A DNA stretch of 47,079 nt from Desulfobulbaceae bacterium UBA2276 (GTDB lineage Bacteria > Desulfobacterota > Desulfobulbia > Desulfobulbales > Desulfocapsaceae). Location: positions 1-47,079 of the forward strand of contig DDWW01000060.1 in the NCBI GenBank assembly GCA_002347085.1, read 5' to 3'. Of this stretch, positions 44,427 to 47,079 are shown one piece after another. Within the stretch, counting starts at the first letter, position 1. Every line of letters starts with the position of its first letter. The notes beneath the pieces are model-generated. The model searched no databases and was not told the DNA's origin. It saw nothing but the letters and a program-made list of their open reading frames with translations. The translations under genes were made by a program, and so were the position numbers.

Positions 44427-45566
44427 TCAGTTAAGGTTTCGTTCATTGTTATTACCAAGCAGACAGAGCACCTCATAGGAGATAGTCCCCATCCATTCAG
44501 CAATTTCATCGGCGGTGATCGTCTCAGCCCCTTGCGATCCCAGAATAACCACCGGCTCACCCTGCCCTACCCCTGGAATTGCCGAGATATCGGCCATGCA
44601 CAGATTCATGCAGACCCGACCGATAACAGGGGCACGCTGTCCTTTAATAAGCACTTGTGCCTTATTGGACAAGGTACGAAGAAAGCCATTGCCATAGCCA
44701 ACCGGCAGAACAGCTATTTTTGTCTCTTGCTTGGTGACAAAGGTATGGCCATAACTGATCCCGGTTCCAGCCGGCACTGATTTCACTTGGACGACCTGAC
44801 TCGTAAAAGACATGGCCGGTATCAATTTTACTGTTCCTTCACCTTCCTGGCCCTGAGCACCATCGGGATAATAGCCATAGAGAGAGATACCCAGACGCAC
44901 CATATCACAACAGGTCTCGGGGAAATAGAGGGCCCCACCCGAATTGGCGATATGACAAAGTGCGGGCGGCTGTTGCTTTGACTGCGCCCAGGACATTTTA
45001 TATCGCTGAAACATCTCCAAAGTATGACCGGAAGTGGCATCATCGGCCATGGGAAAATGGCTCATGATACCGGCCAGGGTTATTCCGGGAAGTCTCTCAA
45101 AATGGGACAGGAACTCAGGCAGTTCCGAAGGCATAATCCCTAACCTGCCCATGCCGCAATCAATCTTCAGATGAACCGCCAGCTCTTTGCCATTTCTGAC
45201 CGCAGCCTGCGAGAGCAAGGCCAAGGACTGATAATCAAAGATGACCGGAGTCAGGTCATAATCAAAAAAGAGCTGATGCTCAGAGGCCTGAAAACCAAGG
45301 ACCACTAAGATCTGGCCGCAGATTCCGGCCCGTCGTAATTGCACCCCCTCATTGATCTCGGCCACCCCGAAGGCGTCACATCCGGCCTTGGCAAAATTGA
45401 TCGCCGCTGGGATCATCCCGTGTCCATAGGCATCGGCCTTGACCATGGCCATGACCCGAACATTTTGGCCAAGCCGTTGCCGCAAGGTCCTGAAATTGGC
45501 TTGCAGGGCCTGCGCATCAATTGTGACCTGATTCCAGGATTTGGAAGATGAATGAGAAGAAGTCAC
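44427..45566 (-). CDS. alr: Alanine racemase
   Basis: A 379-residue PLP enzyme that makes D-alanine for peptidoglycan. The PLP lysine lies in AMVKADAYGHG (about 40-50), the catalytic tyrosine region in SYGHTFV (about 260-266) and the C-terminal beta domain has RVCMNLCMADIS. It starts with GTG at 45566, which shares a base with the stop of the upstream membrane-protein gene (TAGTG). Confidence 0.96.
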   Translation of the reverse strand: MTSSHSSSKSWNQVTIDAQALQANFRTLRQRLGQNVRVMAMVKADAYGHGMIPAAINFAKAGCDAFGVAEINEGVQLRRAGICGQILVVLGFQASEHQLFFDYDLTPVIFDYQSLALLSQAAVRNGKELAVHLKIDCGMGRLGIMPSELPEFLSHFERLPGITLAGIMSHFPMADDATSGHTLEMFQRYKMSWAQSKQQPPALCHIANSGGALYFPETCCDMVRLGISLYGYYPDGAQGQEGEGTVKLIPAMSFTSQVVQVKSVPAGTGISYGHTFVTKQETKIAVLPVGYGNGFLRTLSNKAQVLIKGQRAPVIGRVCMNLCMADISAIPGVGQGEPVVILGSQGAETITADEIAEWMGTISYEVLCLLGNNNERNLN

Positions 45567-46012
45567 TACTTTAACCGCAAGTCAGAAAGACGATGCCAGG
45601 CCAGCCAGGCGTGCCGGCTGGAAAAAAACAAGGCCCAGCCAATTGCTACATATAAACCACCCAAAAACTCTCGGGGTAAATCCGAAGATCGGAGCGCCAT
45701 ACCAGCACCCATCATAACCAGCACCAACAACCAGGTTTGCACCGAATAAACTGCGCCCAGACACGTTCCATCGGCCAGCTCCAGGATGCGATACACCCCC
45801 TTTTTAGCAGTGCGGTCAAGGACGAACAAGGACTTCAGCGTGCCAACAATGAGGGCCGGGACAATAATCCAGAGGGCCTTGACTGCTACCAGCCAGGAAG
45901 CCCCACGGATCATAAGGGTGCTTCCTATTAAACTCCATAAGGCAGCAGCAAGCAACAGATGAATCTGTCGGGGTACCCCGGGTTTGAATTTTGCCAGCGT
46001 CCGTCGTATCAT
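45566..46012 (-). CDS. Small membrane protein of unknown function upstream of alr
   Basis: A protein of 148 residues with about four hydrophobic segments (approximately 18-38, 41-66, 92-112 and 116-138) and charged loops. I do not recognise a family. The start could be ATG at 46012 or TTG at 46018, both close to AAGGA. Its stop overlaps the alr GTG by one base, so the two are coupled, but no functional link is known. Confidence 0.7.
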   Translation of the reverse strand: MIRRTLAKFKPGVPRQIHLLLAAALWSLIGSTLMIRGASWLVAVKALWIIVPALIVGTLKSLFVLDRTAKKGVYRILELADGTCLGAVYSVQTWLLVLVMMGAGMALRSSDLPREFLGGLYVAIGWALFFSSRHAWLAWHRLSDLRLK

Positions 46013-46060
46013 CTGCAACCTGCGTCCTTATCTGCATCTTTGCCGGTACCCTTGAAACAC

Positions 46061-46097
46061 GACAAGCCCATTCCCCGTAAAGAGGAATGGGCTTGTC
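46061..46097 (-). terminator. Terminator-like hairpin after the ferredoxin gene
   Basis: GACAAGCCCATTCC (46061-46074) pairs perfectly with GGAATGGGCTTGTC (46084-46097) around 9 bases. It lies 22 bases after the ferredoxin stop on the minus strand. Only GTGTTTC follows, so the T-run is poor. Confidence 0.72.
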
Positions 46098-46118
46098 TCA
46101 AACTGAGGCTGATGGAGA

Positions 46119-46307
46119 TTACACTTCAGTTACAGTGATGGCACCCTCAGGGCAAACTTCAACACAGGTCTCACAACCAAGACACTCGTCAGGCTCGGCA
46201 GCAAAAGCCTTACCGTCACGCATCTCATATACCTGAGCAGGACAGGCGTTTACACATTCTTCATCACCAACACATTTGTCTAAATCGATTACGATATCCC
46301 AAGCCAT
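46119..46307 (-). CDS. 2[4Fe-4S]/[3Fe-4S] ferredoxin with an Asp in the first cluster motif
   Basis: A 62-residue ferredoxin. The second cluster motif is complete (CLGCETCVEVCP). In the first, CVGDEECVNACP, Asp stands at the second ligand position instead of Cys. This is the known arrangement of Desulfovibrio africanus ferredoxin III and Pyrococcus ferredoxin, where the cluster changes between [3Fe-4S] and [4Fe-4S] and can take up other metals. It is a cytosolic electron carrier. A strong GGAGGTG lies 5 bases before the ATG, and a good promoter is seen upstream, so high expression is likely. Confidence 0.96.
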   Translation of the reverse strand: MAWDIVIDLDKCVGDEECVNACPAQVYEMRDGKAFAAEPDECLGCETCVEVCPEGAITVTEV

Positions 46308-46412
46308 AGTACACCTCCAAAAATAGAATTAAAAAACAAGTATCTTATACCTAAAACACCAAATGAATGACCCGATTTTTTCACCAACACGGTTTTTAAT
46401 TCCGTGGTTGTT

Positions 46413-46441
46413 GCAATAATTCAGAGCCTGATTTTTGTCAA
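46413..46441 (-). promoter_or_regulatory. Sigma-70-type promoter of the ferredoxin gene
   Basis: On the minus strand TTGACA (46436-46441) and TATTGC (46413-46418) are separated by 17 bases. The expected start is near 46406, giving a leader of about 100 bases before the ferredoxin ATG. Confidence 0.6.
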
Positions 46442-46473
46442 GAAAAAATCACCCCGGCATGGAATCTGTCAAT

Positions 46474-46508
46474 GAAAACAAGCCGTCGTGATTACGACGG
46501 TAATTTTC
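46474..46508 (+). terminator. Hairpin upstream of the ferredoxin promoter
   Basis: CCGTCGT (46483-46489) pairs with ACGACGG (46494-46500), with an outer GAAAA/TTTTC pairing. It reads like an intrinsic terminator on the plus strand, yet no plus-strand gene precedes it within this window. Confidence 0.45.
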
Positions 46509-46889
46509 TGCCGGTTGACATAGCAACTATCCCACACAGAGCTTTTCCACCCTTCTGCTCTCAACCATTGGACGATTTTGGACAATAAAAAAAGAAAGGT
46601 GCTTCAGCCAAAAACCGAAACCCCTTATTTTATTGGTGCTAGAGCAGGAACCAAAAGATTTTATGTTTGCCATATAATAACAATTAGTTACCAGATAGCA
46701 AAAAACATCAAATTCAGTTTGTACCCTGCTTTGTACCCGTTTTAGTTTGGTGCTATCAAGCCACACCCTTCAAAAACTTACAGGGCAATAAAATCTTTCC
46801 TAAGTTTTTTGTCTATCCTTTTTTCTTCGTAGCCATTTTTTCAGCGTTGGCTAATTGTTAATTTGGTCAATGGTAAATATTTACATGTG

Positions 46890-47079
46890 GGGCAAGAACT
46901 CGGGCCTGGAGCTGGAGCTTTGCCATCAGAACGACCGGGGCCAAGATCTCGATCGTCTTGCTGGAGATTTGCCATCAGAATGACCGGGTACAAGAAATCA
47001 GCCCTCTTACTGGAGCTTTGCCATCAGAATGACCATGTACAAGAACTCGGGCCGCTTGCTGGAGATTTGCCATCAGAAT
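46890..47079. repeat. 49-bp tandem repeat array (cut by window edge)
   Basis: TGGAG(A/C)TTTGCCATCAGAA begins at 46913, 46962, 47011 and 47060, exactly 49 bases apart. About 25 bases of each unit are nearly constant; the remaining 24 (CAAGA..TC......CTT) vary but are clearly related. The array continues past the window. Because 49 is not a multiple of three and stop codons occur, simple protein repeats are unlikely. Confidence 0.85.

Larger units (their letters stand above)
46308..47079. other. Gene-free right end with promoter, hairpin and tandem repeats
   Basis: This 772-base stretch holds the ferredoxin leader and promoter, a hairpin at 46483-46500, repeated TTTGTACCC and TTGGTGCTA motifs (46630-46760), and a 49-bp tandem array from about 46890. 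No gene is recognised; one weak open frame on the minus strand (46527-46766) lacks any family pattern or ribosome binding site. Confidence 0.65.

Noticed and set aside
46527..46766. 79-codon minus-strand frame
   Set aside because: No start signal or family pattern; it is rich in residues coded by AT-rich spacer and crosses direct repeats.
46890..47079. CRISPR array
   Set aside because: The variable parts are related to each other, the period is only 49 with an imperfect constant part, and no cas gene is seen.

Overview
The window looks like chromosomal DNA of an anaerobic deltaproteobacterium, most likely Desulfobacterota of the Desulfobulbales type. This is inferred from the gene set: an Asp-ligand ferredoxin like that of Desulfovibrio africanus ferredoxin III, a trmD-linked PF09936 SPOUT methyltransferase, a TIGR03960/TIGR03936 radical SAM fusion, a short-form N-acetyltransferase of the arginine type, and a ThiC-family enzyme under a cobalamin riboswitch, a pattern known from anaerobic benzimidazole (B12 lower ligand) synthesis. 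Most of the window is core chromosome. No phage, transposase or CRISPR-cas genes were seen.

Layout: 1-4321 (minus) holds a tightly overlapped oleB-oleC-oleD set (long-chain olefin synthesis, no oleA in view) followed by an M48 metalloprotease cut by the left edge. 4552-8523 (plus) holds a PAS-PAS hybrid histidine kinase and a fused two-ATPase peptide ABC transporter protein. 8714-11735 (minus) holds a cNMP-binding/PilZ protein and a thiC/bzaF gene preceded by a terminator and a cobalamin riboswitch. 11979-14066 is uvrC with an unusual C-terminal BFD-like [2Fe-2S] domain. 14185-20665 (minus) holds a chemoreceptor, an orphan PstS-like binding protein, a GH17-like protein and the radical SAM fusion. 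20865-22772 (plus) holds an AMIN-domain protein and a YkgJ-type cysteine cluster protein.

22752-26062 (minus) is tmk, a TPR lipoprotein and a LolB-like lipoprotein, all overlapping. pdxA follows at 26451-27446. 27726-33385 is the classic ribosome/tRNA operon on the minus strand: ffh, rpsP, khpA, rimM, trmD, the SPOUT methyltransferase, rplS, rnhB and yraN. Then come a copZ-like gene with a sensor kinase (minus), two tandem PPK2 kinases (plus), an atypical pfkA and secA (minus), and an argS, short membrane protein, GNAT run. The right part has alr, a small membrane protein and a ferredoxin gene.

The intergenic DNA is the least explained part. A family of imperfect palindromes sharing a GGAGCCGTTAC/GAAA core occurs at ten or more places, usually touching gene ends. 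A 154-bp member is duplicated 20 kb apart, and one member is a perfect 61-nt palindrome abutting the yraN stop codon. Heptamer tandem repeats sit in inverted pairs at three loci. A 49-bp tandem repeat array starts near 46890 and runs off the right edge. Only one of the hairpins (11452-11506) is clearly tied to a regulator.
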